64,000 nucleotides of DNA from Rhizobium tropici CIAT 899 (lineage in GTDB: Bacteria; Pseudomonadota; Alphaproteobacteria; Rhizobiales; Rhizobiaceae), in contig NC_020062.1 in NCBI RefSeq assembly GCF_000330885.1, positions 628,374 to 692,373 on the forward strand, given 5' to 3'. A program made the position numbers and the translations under genes. This document shows, piece after piece, positions 1 to 9,176 of the stretch; position 1 is the stretch's first letter, and the number at the start of each line of letters is the position of its first letter. The notes beneath the pieces were generated by a model, which was not told where the DNA came from, made no database searches, and saw only the letters and a list, made by a program, of their open reading frames with translations.

Positions 1-288
1 GACGGCATCGACGGCATCTTTGTCGGCCCATCCGATCTGTCGATCGCGCTTTCAAACGGCGCACGCCTTGCACCCGATAGTGCCGCGATCGACCAGGCGC
101 TTGCGACCGCGCTTGCGCGGTGCCGTGCTCATGGCAAGGTGATCTGCGCCTTCGGCGGCGATGGCGATCGTGCGGGCCAATATCTGAAGCTTGGTCTTGA
201 TCTGGTTATCGCAGGCACGGAAACCGCTCAGCTCAGGGCAGGAGCGCGCACGGCTCTTGAGGCTGCGCGAAAAGGCGCTGATTCATAA
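1..288 (+). CDS. HpcH/HpaI family aldolase, C-terminal part
   Basis: The window opens inside this gene, so only the last 95 codons are visible, ending in TAA. The segment DGIFVGPSDLS is the signature loop of HpcH/HpaI (2,4-dihydroxyhept-2-enedioate-type) aldolases. These metal-dependent cytoplasmic enzymes split 4-hydroxy-2-oxo acids into pyruvate and an aldehyde. A later VIAGTE-type strand is also typical of the C-terminal end of the barrel. The true substrate cannot be told from this fragment. It may belong to an operon lying to the left of the window. Confidence 0.8.
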   Translation, partial: DGIDGIFVGPSDLSIALSNGARLAPDSAAIDQALATALARCRAHGKVICAFGGDGDRAGQYLKLGLDLVIAGTETAQLRAGARTALEAARKGADS

Positions 289-391
289 TCGGCTGAGATA
301 AAAGCTGCCCGGGGGGGTATCCCACGGGCGGCGTTGATTGCGCAAGAGCCGGATGATTTTAGGTCTGTTCGACCTAAAATCTGAATCCGCT

Positions 392-541
392 CTAGTTCAC
401 CAGCTTTACATAGCAGGGCCGGTAGGTTTCCGTACCGCAGCCGCCACCGACGGCTTGCGCCGGCGTAATCGTGTTTTGGATGGCGATTGCCGCGAGCGCG
501 ACGGCGATGATTGTCAAAACAGTTTTGGTATATTTGTCCAT
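392..541 (-). CDS. small exported or membrane-anchored peptide, 49 aa
   Basis: A 49-residue frame starts at ATG 541 with an AGGGG ribosome binding site six bases upstream and stops with TAG. Residues 5-21 are hydrophobic (TVLTIIAVALAAIAIQN) behind a short charged start, like a signal peptide or a single membrane anchor. The mature part holds GGGCGTETYRPC, with two cysteines eight residues apart that could form a disulfide. I do not recognise a named family; small proteins of this layout are common in rhizobia. Function unknown. Confidence 0.6.
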   Translation of the reverse strand: MDKYTKTVLTIIAVALAAIAIQNTITPAQAVGGGCGTETYRPCYVKLVN

Positions 542-1457
542 GAGTTTCCCCTAATAATAGAATGACTGACGACATGCATCTTAAGATTGCCTTTCTGAAC
601 GCCGGCTGAATATCTATGCTTAAGGTTGTGTCCTGATGTCATGCGAGAACATCGGATCGACAGCCCAAACACGCACCCCTCGTCGACTTTGATCGCAGCC
701 TACGCTTCATCGTTACCCGCCTGCGGGGCATTCTCGCGTCGACATGGCGGAGCGGAATGATTTGTCGAAGGTGTAGGGATTGGCGGTAGGACGCGCCTTG
801 CGTCGCGAAGTAGATCAGCACTGGCGAGCTCGGTTATCGCCCCAATCTCGGCGGCATCAATCTTCGCATCGGCAAGACCTACGCATTGGCATCGTGTTAC
901 CCTCCGGACGCGAGGGCGAGATGAATATCGTCGTCGCCTCGCCGATCGAGGGCGCCTCGCGCTACATGAAGGCGCGAGGAGAGTTGAGCGGAATCGCTAA
1001 TGCCATGCAGTTTGCCCTTTCCCCATTTTTCCCGCCAAAAACGGGCTGCGAAACCCCAACCAAAAGCAAACCAGCTCAAAACGGCTCAATCACACGGATG
1101 GTGAAAAGCTGAAGTTAAAATATTGCTCGACCGGTTCCTGGCGCGCCATCTTCCAGTAATGGCCGCCTTAATCGGTTTATTCGGCGAGTTGGCGCGGAAA
1201 GAACCGTTTTGGTGAGCTGTCACACCCAAAACTCCGCAGTTAGAAGTCATTGATTTCTCGAAAATGCTGTGCATTTCGACTGGATAACCATCGGAATTCC
1301 GTTAGGTTTCTCAGATATTGGTCGCTTGCAGGGCCGGATCAGGGGCGAAAGCGTTCGCCGGGGTCGATATTTGCAACCGGCCGGAGATGCCAAAAGGCTT
1401 GTCCGGTCCAGAAAGTCCGCATGCGCCGCACGGCGTTACGTAATAAGGGAGAATAGT
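542..1457. other. intergenic region, no supported gene
   Basis: About 900 bases lie between the small peptide gene and the aldolase. Several short open frames occur on both strands, but none has a good ribosome binding site or a family resemblance I can name. The right end should contain the aldolase promoter and leader; AGGGAGAA just before 1458 is its ribosome binding site. Confidence 0.5.
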
Positions 1458-2354
1458 ATGGCTGACGAAAAGATGATGTCACAGATGTCGGGCAAGGGTG
1501 GCTTCATCGCTGCCCTCGATCAAAGCGGAGGCTCGACCCCGGGCGCTCTGCGTCTCTATGGGATCGCCGATTCCGACTATAATGGCGATGAGGAAATGTT
1601 CCGCCTGATGCATGAAATGCGCGTGCGCATCATGACGGCTCCCTCATTTTCCGGAGATAAGGTGATTGGCGCCATTCTTTTCGAGAAGACCATGGATGGG
1701 GAGGCGCAAGGCAAGCCGGTTCCCACTTATCTCTGGGCCGATCGCGGTGTCGTCCCGTTCCTCAAGGTCGACAAGGGTCTGGCTGCCGAGGAGAACGGCG
1801 CACAAGTGATGAAGCCGATGCCGGATCTTGACGCTTTGCTCGCCCGTGCGGTGAAGAAGGGGATCTTCGGGACCAAGATGCGCTCAGTCATCGCTAGCGC
1901 CGACAAGACAGGCATCGCCGCAGTGGTCAAGCAGCAGTTCGAGATAGGACATCAGATTCTCGGCCATGGTCTCGTGCCGATCATCGAACCGGAAGTCTCC
2001 ATCAAGAGCCCGACCAAGCAGGAGGCCGAGGCTATCCTGCGGGATGAGATCGCTCAGAGGCTCGACGCAGTGCCGGCCGGCGAGAAAGTCATGCTCAAGC
2101 TGACGATCCCGACTGTTCCGGATTTCTATAAGCCCCTCGTCGATCACAAGGCCGTGGCGCGCGTCGTGGCGCTTTCGGGCGGCTACAGCCGTGCGGATGC
2201 CTGCGAAAAGCTCAGCCACAATCATGGAATGATCGCCAGCTTCTCCCGAGCTTTGACCGAGGATCTGCGCGTGACGATGAGCGACGCTGAATTCGACGCC
2301 AGCCTCGCAAAAACCATCGACGAGATCTATCAGGCGAGCGTCGTGAAGGCCTAA
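1458..2354 (+). CDS. class I fructose-bisphosphate aldolase
   Basis: This 298-residue cytoplasmic enzyme cleaves fructose 1,6-bisphosphate to dihydroxyacetone phosphate and glyceraldehyde 3-phosphate, and works in reverse for gluconeogenesis. Family marks include the N-terminal ALDQSGGSTPGAL, the IIEPEVS strand near residue 177 and the Schiff-base lysine in MLKLTIP (about Lys214). The open frame extends 63 codons upstream, but ATG 1458 is chosen because AGGGAGAA precedes it and the protein then has the usual length. It is a metal-independent class I enzyme. The gene is alone and is followed by a strong hairpin. Confidence 0.93.
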   Translation: MADEKMMSQMSGKGGFIAALDQSGGSTPGALRLYGIADSDYNGDEEMFRLMHEMRVRIMTAPSFSGDKVIGAILFEKTMDGEAQGKPVPTYLWADRGVVPFLKVDKGLAAEENGAQVMKPMPDLDALLARAVKKGIFGTKMRSVIASADKTGIAAVVKQQFEIGHQILGHGLVPIIEPEVSIKSPTKQEAEAILRDEIAQRLDAVPAGEKVMLKLTIPTVPDFYKPLVDHKAVARVVALSGGYSRADACEKLSHNHGMIASFSRALTEDLRVTMSDAEFDASLAKTIDEIYQASVVKA

Positions 2355-2366
2355 TCACACGAAAGG

Positions 2367-2390
2367 CGCCGGGCCTAACGCGGCCCGGCG
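2367..2390. terminator. hairpin between convergent genes
   Basis: Perfect 9-bp stem CGCCGGGCC / GGCCCGGCG with a 6-base loop, 12 bases after the aldolase stop and 12 bases before the end of the convergent methyltransferase gene. There is no long T run, so it is likely a bidirectional terminator of moderate strength. Confidence 0.6.
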
Positions 2391-2402
2391 TCCTCCAGCC
2401 GG

Positions 2403-3464
2403 TCATGCCCTGACTTCGAAGACCATGTTGAACGGCGTTTCGGTTGCCTTGCGGAAATGCGAATAGCCCGCATCCATGGCAACCTTGCGCAGCTTCAATT
2501 CGCCGGCCTGCGCGCCCAGGCCCAGCCCGACTTCCTGCGACAACGAGGCCGGTGTGCAGATCATCGTCGAAGCGCCGTAGAAGACCCTGCCGACCGGATT
2601 GAGATTGTCCTTCAGGCAGTCATGCGCAAAGGGTTCGACGATCATCCAGGTGCCGTCGTCGGCAAGGCTTTCCTTGACGTGTTTACCGGCGCCGACCGGA
2701 TCACCCATGTCGTGCAGGCAATCGAACATGGCGACAAGATCGTAACCGACAGCCGGGAAATCCTTGGCGCTTGCCTGCTCGAACGTGATGCGGGTATCGA
2801 CGCCCGCCTGCTTGGCGGCAGCGCGCGCCCGCTCGATCGATGGCAGGTGATAGTCGAAGCCGAAGAAGGTCGAGTTCGGATAGGCCTGCGCCATCAGGAT
2901 GGTCGAGGCGCCGTGGCCGCAGCCGACATCCGCAACCGCAGCGCCGGCTTGAAGCTTTTCATGCATGCCGTTCAGCGCGGGTATCCATTCCGTAATGAGA
3001 TGGCTGTTGTAGCCTGGGCGGAAAAAGCGCTCCGTGCCGCGGAACAGGCAGGCGCTATGCTCATGCCAGCCGAAACCGCTGCCGGTCTTGAAGGCATTGG
3101 CGATTTTCGGCTCGTCGAGCCACATGGATTGGACGACATCGAAGGCGCCGTTGAAGAAGGCGGGGCTGCTTTCCTCCGCAAACACCATAGCCTGTTCCGG
3201 CGTCAGGTAGAAGCGCTCGGTTTTGTCGTCATAACTGACATAATCGGCCGCGGCTTGAGCTGACAGCCATTCACGCACGTAGCGTTCCTTTACGCCAACC
3301 TTGTCAGCAAGCTCCGCCGGCGTCATCGGTGTTCCGTCGGCCATAGCCTTGAACAGACCCAGATGATCTCCGAGTGTCACCAGCACACCCGAGACCGCCG
3401 CGCCGACATCGCCGATCAGGCGACCGACCAGGGCATCAAGTTTCTGCATATCAGGTTCACGCAT
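2403..3464 (-). CDS. SAM-dependent methyltransferase with N-terminal winged helix
   Basis: The 353-residue protein has an N-terminal winged-helix dimerisation region (about residues 15-90, with KVGVKERYVREWLSA as the helix-turn-helix-like part) and a C-terminal class I methyltransferase fold. The S-adenosylmethionine loop is ADVGCGHGAST near residue 180, followed by an acidic strand end FGFDYH. This domain order resembles O-methyltransferases and small-molecule methyltransferases of the methyltransf_12/25 type; the acceptor is unknown. GGGAGGAAG before ATG 3464 supports the start. It lies downstream of the glutathione peroxidase gene on the same strand, with a 177-base gap. Confidence 0.85.
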   Translation of the reverse strand: MREPDMQKLDALVGRLIGDVGAAVSGVLVTLGDHLGLFKAMADGTPMTPAELADKVGVKERYVREWLSAQAAADYVSYDDKTERFYLTPEQAMVFAEESSPAFFNGAFDVVQSMWLDEPKIANAFKTGSGFGWHEHSACLFRGTERFFRPGYNSHLITEWIPALNGMHEKLQAGAAVADVGCGHGASTILMAQAYPNSTFFGFDYHLPSIERARAAAKQAGVDTRITFEQASAKDFPAVGYDLVAMFDCLHDMGDPVGAGKHVKESLADDGTWMIVEPFAHDCLKDNLNPVGRVFYGASTMICTPASLSQEVGLGLGAQAGELKLRKVAMDAGYSHFRKATETPFNMVFEVRA

Positions 3465-3641
3465 GACATCTTCCTCCCAGATTGATGTGGCGTTTCTTCG
3501 GATACATTCGAAGACTTGAAAATACTCCTGAGCGTAGTCGTAAGCAACGACATAGCAAGGCGAAGTAATACTCGCCCTGCTTGCAAAAATAGATCTTATT
3601 ATTCTGAATTATCTCAGCTTTTATCCTATTTGCCGCGGACT

Positions 3642-4193
3642 TCAGCCAGCGCGAGCCAGTTCTTTTTCCAAAACGGAGAGCAGGCGCGGATCGTCGGCTG
3701 TTACATCAGGCGCAAAGCGGGCAACAACGTCGCCGTCGCGACCGATCAGGAACTTTTCGAAATTCCAGACGATGCCCCCGTTCTGCCCGGTCTCGAGGCC
3801 ATGTTTGGCGAGCCGTTCGCGCATCGACCCGTCTCCTACCGTCTCGACGCTGGAGGCGATCAGGCTGTCATAAAGCGGATGGCGGTTTTCACCTGTCACG
3901 GCGATCTTGGAAAACATGGGAAACTGCACGTCATAGGTCAGCGTGCAGAACTCCAGAATCTCTTTATCGCTACCCGGCTCCTGGCCCTTGAAATCGTTGG
4001 CCGGGAAGCCGGCGATGACAAGACCTTCGTCCCGCTTTTCCTCATAGAGCTTTTCCAGCCCTTCATACTGCACCGTCAGGCCGCATTTGGACGCGACATT
4101 GACGACCATGATGACCTTGCCGCGATAGTCGGCAAGCGTCGTATCGCTGCCGTCGATCTTCTTTACCGGAATATCGAGCACGTTATCGGTCAT
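3642..4193 (-). CDS. glutathione peroxidase-family thiol peroxidase
   Basis: This 183-residue protein reduces hydrogen peroxide and organic hydroperoxides in the cytoplasm. The peroxidatic residue is a cysteine, not selenocysteine, in NVASKCGLT (Cys37). The rest of the catalytic tetrad is visible as Gln71 in FKGQEPGS and Trp143-Asn144 in VWNF. Cys83 in EFCTLTYDVQFPMF is the likely resolving cysteine, so thioredoxin rather than glutathione is a plausible reductant. The frame is open further upstream, but ATG 4193 has GGAGTGA in front and gives the usual length. Confidence 0.92.
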   Translation of the reverse strand: MTDNVLDIPVKKIDGSDTTLADYRGKVIMVVNVASKCGLTVQYEGLEKLYEEKRDEGLVIAGFPANDFKGQEPGSDKEILEFCTLTYDVQFPMFSKIAVTGENRHPLYDSLIASSVETVGDGSMRERLAKHGLETGQNGGIVWNFEKFLIGRDGDVVARFAPDVTADDPRLLSVLEKELARAG

Positions 4194-4369
4194 ATCATTC
4201 ACTCCAAAATGATTTTGATCTACCCTATAATACGCTGCGATCCCAAAGTACACTACGATATCAATATGTTGCGTTGACGGATTGTCGCATTTGCCGCTAC
4301 CTTTATCCTCCCATTTCCCATCGCGGTGGTATCCCGGTGGCACCCTGACCAAGGTCCTGGAGGTAGTAT

Positions 4370-5548
4370 GTGGGCAAGCGAAGTACGGTACTTCTGACGA
4401 AACGTGTCGTCGACGCGGCTCGTCCTGATCGTGACCGGTATCACATTTGGGACAGCGAGCTTCCAGGCTTCGGTCTTCGTGTCGCACCCTCAGGCGTGAA
4501 AACCTTCATCATCAAATATCGAACGGATGGCGGTGGGCGATCAGCGACCCAGCGTATCATGTCCATAGGGCATTTTGGTCCGATCACCGTCGAACAAGCA
4601 AGACGAGCCGCCAAGACCAAACTTGGATGCGTTGCGGCTGGTCAAGATCCTGCCGAAGATCTCCAGATCAAGCGTCGCGACATGACAATCAGCGACCTCA
4701 TTGATCTCTACGAGAAGCAGGGCTGCTTCGTCCGGCACGGTCGGCGGCAAGGCGAGCCGATGAAGCCGAAGACCAAGACCGAAACCGTGGCGCGGCTGCG
4801 TAACCACGTCATGCCTCTGCTCGCCCAACGCAAGTCGCGGAGCCTAAACCCAGGCGACATCGAGGGACTTGTCGCGGATGTGGCGTCCGGAAAGACTGCT
4901 CGCGAGGTTAGGAACAGAAATGGCAGGCGCATCGTTTTAAGAGGCGGAGTGGGGATGGCGGGTAAGGTGGCACGCGACCTCTCCGTCGTTTTCAGTTTTG
5001 CCATCCGGCACGAAATCGTCACCACGAACCCGGTTACGCATGCAATCTTTCGAAAAATTGACAATCGAAGGATGCGATTTCTCACCGTTGAGGAGCTTGC
5101 CAGCCTGGGCGCTGCCTTGGATGAACTCGAAATGGGAAAATGCAACCCCAAGGGCATCAATATCATCCGCCTCCTGGCTTTGACGGGTTGCCGCCGCAGC
5201 GAAATCGCCGGACTGGAATGGTCGGAAGTCAATTTAGCGAAAGGACTGATCGAACTTGAAGACAGCAAGACAGGACCGTCGACCCGCCCCCTGGGCGGGG
5301 CGGCGATTGATTTGCTGAAATCAATCCCGAAGGAGGGCAGCAAGTTTGTTTTTCCTGCTGAACGAGGAGAAGGGCATTTTACACAGACGCCCGTGGTGTG
5401 GTGCAAGGCAGTAGCAAAGGCCCAGATCTCCGGCGCAACGCTCCATACACTGAGGCATACAGTCGGTTCCATTGCTACTTGCTTAGGAGAGAGCCTGGCG
5501 TTGACTGGAGCTATTCCTGGCCACGCGAGACTAAGCTCGACCGAAGGT
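4370..5548 (+). pseudogene. P4-type tyrosine integrase, truncated at the 3' end
   Basis: The frame starts at GTG 4370. The N-terminus (about residues 8-95) is the DUF4102-type arm-binding domain, with LPGFGLRVAPSGVKTFIIKY. The catalytic domain keeps the first arginine (LTGCRRSEIAGLEW, about residue 274), the lysine hairpin (EDSKTG) and the HxxR box (HTLRH, about residue 358), followed by GHARL. The nucleophilic tyrosine should come about 10 residues later, but the reading frame instead runs into the terminal repeat of an IS6-family element and stops within it at 5572. The integrase is therefore very likely dead. Such integrases insert islands at tRNA genes; no tRNA is visible here. Confidence 0.85.
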
Positions 5549-6370
5549 GTTCTGTTGCAAAATTTGATGTAGTCGCGTCGGCCGATTGCCACGGCTGCTC
5601 AGAACGCGGCAGCCAGGCTCTCAACCTGATCAGAGATTGACGGATTGGCAGCGTAAGCGTCCTGCAATTGGCGCTTTCGTAGCATGTGGATCATCTCAAT
5701 TCCGGACAATGTTGCCACGGCCGATTTAAATGACTTGAAGCCGAGCATCGGTCTGACACGCCGCTTGATGCGTCGGTGATCCTGCTCGATGCGGTTGTTC
5801 AGATACTGACTCTGTCGAATGCATGGGGATTCAGGACGACGGCAGGACCGATCCTGAAGGCGGCTTGTGGTGTCACAGGAAATGATCGCTTCCCGGTTGG
5901 TCTGGCTGCCATCGATGACGATGCGCTCCGGCCGGCCGTGCCGGGCGAAAGCCTTTCTGAAGAAACGTTTGGCGGCGGAAAGATCACGATGCTCGCTGAG
6001 CCGAAACTCGACCGTGTCGCCGTTGCTGTCGATGGCGCGATAGAGATACGTCCATCGGCCGCGAACCTTGATATAGGTCTCGTCGGCGTGCCACTTGCCA
6101 GTGACGGCGCGCTTGCGCCGATTGAACCGATCCGCCAATAGGGGCGCAAAGTGGACGACCCAGCGATGGATCGTCGAATGATCGACGCTGATGCGGCGTT
6201 CGGCCATCATTTCCTTCAGGTCGCGCAGGCTCAGGCCATAGCTCAGATACCAGCGCACGCACAGCAATATCACCGACTGCTCGAAATGCCGACCTTTGAA
6301 CATTGCCAGTCTCCGCGACTTCCGGAGATCAATGCCATGTCACCAGTAACCAGGAAGTTTGCAACAGAAC
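5549..6370 (-). mobile_element. IS6-family insertion sequence (IS26-like)
   Basis: An element of about 822 bp bounded by inverted repeats sharing GTTCTGTTGCAAA (left at 5549-5561, right complement at 6358-6370), which are typical IS6/IS26 ends. It holds one transposase gene. The bases flanking the two ends do not form an 8-bp target duplication. That suggests the copy took part in a replicative fusion or a deletion instead of a clean insertion. It cuts the integrase on its left and ends four bases before the stop codon of the acetoacetyl-CoA synthetase gene on its right. Confidence 0.85.
5599..6303 (-). CDS. IS6-family DDE transposase
   Basis: A 234-residue transposase of normal IS6 length. 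The catalytic triad can be read as Asp in WHADETYIKV, Asp in IVIDGSQTNREA and Glu in NNRIEQDHRRIKRR. The N-terminal part (GLSLRDLKEMMAERRISVDHSTIHRWV) is the helix-turn-helix that binds the ends. The frame is intact, so the element may still move. It carries no passenger gene. Confidence 0.92.
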   Translation of the reverse strand: MFKGRHFEQSVILLCVRWYLSYGLSLRDLKEMMAERRISVDHSTIHRWVVHFAPLLADRFNRRKRAVTGKWHADETYIKVRGRWTYLYRAIDSNGDTVEFRLSEHRDLSAAKRFFRKAFARHGRPERIVIDGSQTNREAIISCDTTSRLQDRSCRRPESPCIRQSQYLNNRIEQDHRRIKRRVRPMLGFKSFKSAVATLSGIEMIHMLRKRQLQDAYAANPSISDQVESLAAAF

Positions 6371-6374
6371 CCGC

Positions 6375-8333
6375 TCAGGTCAGGTGAACTTTCAGACGAA
6401 CGAACTCGTCGAGCGCACCCGGGTTCGCCAGAGCGTTGAGGTTTGCAATCGGCAGGCCGTGAATAGCGTTTCGCACGGCCAATTCGACGATCTTACCTGA
6501 TCTTGTCCTGGGGATGTCTGCCACCTGCAGTATCTTCGCGGGCACGTGCCGCGGCGACGCGCCGGTCCTGATCCTTTGCCTAATCTTCGCTTCCAAAGCG
6601 GGGTCGAGTTCGCTTCCGGCGTCAAGGCGAACAAAAAGGACAACGCGCACGTCGTCGTCCCACTCCTGTCCAATGCATATCGCCTCAACGACCTCAGGAA
6701 GCTGTTCCACCTGATTGTAAATCTCCGCTGTCCCGATCCGCACTCCGCCAGGATTTAATGTGGCATCGGATCGACCGTGGATGATAAGGCCGTCATGCGA
6801 GGTCCATTCAGCGAAGTCGCCATGACACCATACATTCTCGAAGCGCGCAAAATAGGATGCTCGATACTTTGCTTGATCCGAGTCGTTCCAGAACCCGATC
6901 GGCATGCTCGGGAATGGTCTCGTGCAAACTAGTTCTCCCTTTTCGCCGCGGATCGGACTACCGTCCTCGTTCCAAACATCGACAGCCAAGCCAAGCCCCG
7001 GCCCCTGTATCTCTCCTCGCCAAACGGGAAGGGTCGGATTGCCCAGTACGAAGCACGAGATGATGTCGGTGCCACCGGACACCGAGGCGAGTTGAAGGTC
7101 TCGTTTGAGACCGTGGTAGACGTAGTTGAAACCTTCTCTCCCAAGGGGCGAGCCTGTGGAGGCGATAACTCGCAGGGCGCGGAGGTCGAAGTTCCCTTCT
7201 GCCTTGAATTGGGCTTTGCGGAGACTGTCGAGATACTTCGCCGAGGTACCGAAGAAGGTGAAATGCTCCTCTTCGGCATACTCCCAAAGAACCTCTGCGG
7301 CTGGGGCGAAGGGCGAACCATCATAGAGGCAGAGCGTAGCACCTGAAGCGAGAGCCGACGCGAGCCAGTTCCACATCATCCAGCCGCACGTCGTGAAATA
7401 GAAGACCTTGTCACCAGGCCTGATGTCGCAGTGCAGGCGGTGCTCCTTCACATGCTGGAGCAGGGTGCCTCCCGCGGAGTGAACGATGCATTTGGGCGCT
7501 CCCGTCGTACCCGAAGAGAACATGATATAGAGCGGGTGCGAAAACGGGAATTCAACGAACTGCACCTCTCTGGGCGGATGAACCTGTTTCACTTGGTCGT
7601 AGGTCGTACTGAGCTTAAGCGAGGCTGCCAGCGCCACCGCATCGCCGCCGTATGGGACAATAAGTGAACTGCAGTCGAACTTCTCAGCGAGGGTCCTGAT
7701 CTTGTCCGAAACGTCGTGCCGCTTGCCGCCGTACCAGTAGGCGTCGCAAGCGATGAACAGCTTTGGTTCGATCTGGCTGAAGCGGTCGAACACGCCCTCC
7801 ACGCCGAAGTCGGGCGAGCACGACGACCAGATAGCTCCCAACGAAGAGGCGGCGAGCATGCAAGCCACGGTCTCCGGTATGTTCGGCAACATAGCGGCGA
7901 CACGATCTCCGGACACGATGCCCATGGCGATGAACGCCTGTTGCAAGGCGGACACCTCCGCCCTCAAGCGATCCCAGCTCCATCGATAGGCGATCTTGTC
8001 CTCTCCGCGGAAGACGATCGCATCCTCCGGACCACTGCGGCACAGGAGATTGCGGGCGAAGCTGAGCTTGCCATCAGGAAAGAAACGAGCCTGAAGCATG
8101 CTCGAGCCATCCACGAGCGTGCGCGCTCCCGGCGCTCCCTTGATGCCGCAGTAATCCCATAGCCCGCGCCAGAAGTCGCTTGGCTCATCCACGGACCACC
8201 GATGCAAATCCTGATGGTCACGAAGGTCAGTCCTAAAGGTATGCGAGCACCATTCCCGAAACGTATTCATCTCGGTATTGCGAGCGCGGTCCGTTGAAGG
8301 CGACCACGACGGATCGAGTTCGGGTAACGTCAT
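6375..8333 (-). CDS. acetoacetyl-CoA synthetase
   Basis: This 652-residue member of the acyl-CoA synthetase family activates acetoacetate with ATP and CoA. The N-terminal segment WSVDEPSDFWRGLWDYCGI is typical of acetoacetyl-CoA synthetases. The AMP-binding loop is MFSSGTTGAPKCIVHSAGG, and the C-terminal acylation lysine lies in RTRSGKIVELAVRNA. It is the last gene of the long catabolic operon. It fits with the beta-keto acid cleavage enzyme upstream, whose product is acetoacetate. The C-terminus looks complete although an IS element lies four bases beyond the stop. Confidence 0.9.
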   Translation of the reverse strand: MTLPELDPSWSPSTDRARNTEMNTFREWCSHTFRTDLRDHQDLHRWSVDEPSDFWRGLWDYCGIKGAPGARTLVDGSSMLQARFFPDGKLSFARNLLCRSGPEDAIVFRGEDKIAYRWSWDRLRAEVSALQQAFIAMGIVSGDRVAAMLPNIPETVACMLAASSLGAIWSSCSPDFGVEGVFDRFSQIEPKLFIACDAYWYGGKRHDVSDKIRTLAEKFDCSSLIVPYGGDAVALAASLKLSTTYDQVKQVHPPREVQFVEFPFSHPLYIMFSSGTTGAPKCIVHSAGGTLLQHVKEHRLHCDIRPGDKVFYFTTCGWMMWNWLASALASGATLCLYDGSPFAPAAEVLWEYAEEEHFTFFGTSAKYLDSLRKAQFKAEGNFDLRALRVIASTGSPLGREGFNYVYHGLKRDLQLASVSGGTDIISCFVLGNPTLPVWRGEIQGPGLGLAVDVWNEDGSPIRGEKGELVCTRPFPSMPIGFWNDSDQAKYRASYFARFENVWCHGDFAEWTSHDGLIIHGRSDATLNPGGVRIGTAEIYNQVEQLPEVVEAICIGQEWDDDVRVVLFVRLDAGSELDPALEAKIRQRIRTGASPRHVPAKILQVADIPRTRSGKIVELAVRNAIHGLPIANLNALANPGALDEFVRLKVHLT

Positions 8334-8354
8334 GGGATTCTCCTGATCACCGTA

Positions 8355-9167
8355 CTAAGCGCCGTCGACGGCGGCGATCTCGGCAATCGCCTGTCGAGCC
8401 ATTACTCTCACCAGGTTTTCCCGGTACGCCCGGGAGCCATGGCGATCCTCGAAAAACTCAAGAGCCGACAAATCGATGGTGTCGACGACTGATGCTTCGA
8501 ACTGGGCTTCCAGCTTACCCTCGAGTTCTTGCAGCCTAAAAGCGCCATCGGAGCCCACCCCGGTCACTGCAACGCGGACGTACGAATCCCCGCGACAGAC
8601 GAATACGCCCGCCAAGGCATATCCTGACGCCGGATGAGGGAACTTGGCATAAGCCGCTCGCTCGGGCGCTTCGAACTCGATCGAGGTTATGAGTTCGTGT
8701 TCATCGAGCGCCGTTTCGAAAATGCCACGGAAAAAGTCCGAAGACCCGATCTCACGCCTGTCTGTATGAATAGTCGCATCCAATGCCAGGATCGCGGCGG
8801 GATAGTCGGCCGCCGGATCGTTGTTGGCCAGGGAACCGCCGATGGTTCCTCGGTTGCGCACATGGCGGTCGCCGATCTTTCCGGCGAGTCGGCCTAGCGC
8901 CGGGCATAGCTCCCGAATGCGTCTTTCGTTTGCGACGGCTGCGTGCGTCGCACCCGCCCCGACGGAGAGCCTGCGACCCTCGTTCGAGATTTCCCCGAAG
9001 GCGGGAAGGGAAGTCAGATCGATCAAGTCGCTCGGTGTGATCAAACCGAGCTTCATCGACGGCAGCAATGTCATGCCGCCCGCAAGGAACTTGGGATCGC
9101 TCGATGAAGCCAACATCGCGCTGATCAGGTCAATTGCCGACGGTCTGTGGAGGGTGAAGGGGTTCAT
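8355..9167 (-). CDS. molybdenum hydroxylase, FAD (medium) subunit
   Basis: The 270-residue protein is the FAD-binding subunit of a xanthine-dehydrogenase/CO-dehydrogenase-type enzyme. It carries the two FAD motifs AGGMTLLPSMK (near residue 30) and TIGGSLANNDPAADYPA (near residue 110). The CoxM-type C-terminal domain follows. It passes electrons from the iron-sulfur subunit to the acceptor. It lies nine bases after the small subunit, and the order large, CoxG, small, medium is kept in this operon. Confidence 0.9.
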   Translation of the reverse strand: MNPFTLHRPSAIDLISAMLASSSDPKFLAGGMTLLPSMKLGLITPSDLIDLTSLPAFGEISNEGRRLSVGAGATHAAVANERRIRELCPALGRLAGKIGDRHVRNRGTIGGSLANNDPAADYPAAILALDATIHTDRREIGSSDFFRGIFETALDEHELITSIEFEAPERAAYAKFPHPASGYALAGVFVCRGDSYVRVAVTGVGSDGAFRLQELEGKLEAQFEASVVDTIDLSALEFFEDRHGSRAYRENLVRVMARQAIAEIAAVDGA

Positions 9168-9176
9168 GTGCAGCTC

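Noticed and set aside
780..1112. 110-codon plus-strand frame before the aldolase
   Set aside because: Arg/Ser-rich shadow-like composition, no family resemblance and no ribosome site.
4200..4370. tRNA attachment site for the integrase
   Set aside because: No tRNA-like cloverleaf or TTCGAATC-type arm is visible here or elsewhere near the integrase.
4708..5592. Minus-strand frame of 294 codons opposite the integrase
   Set aside because: Sequence is the complement of integrase motifs; no domain or ribosome site.
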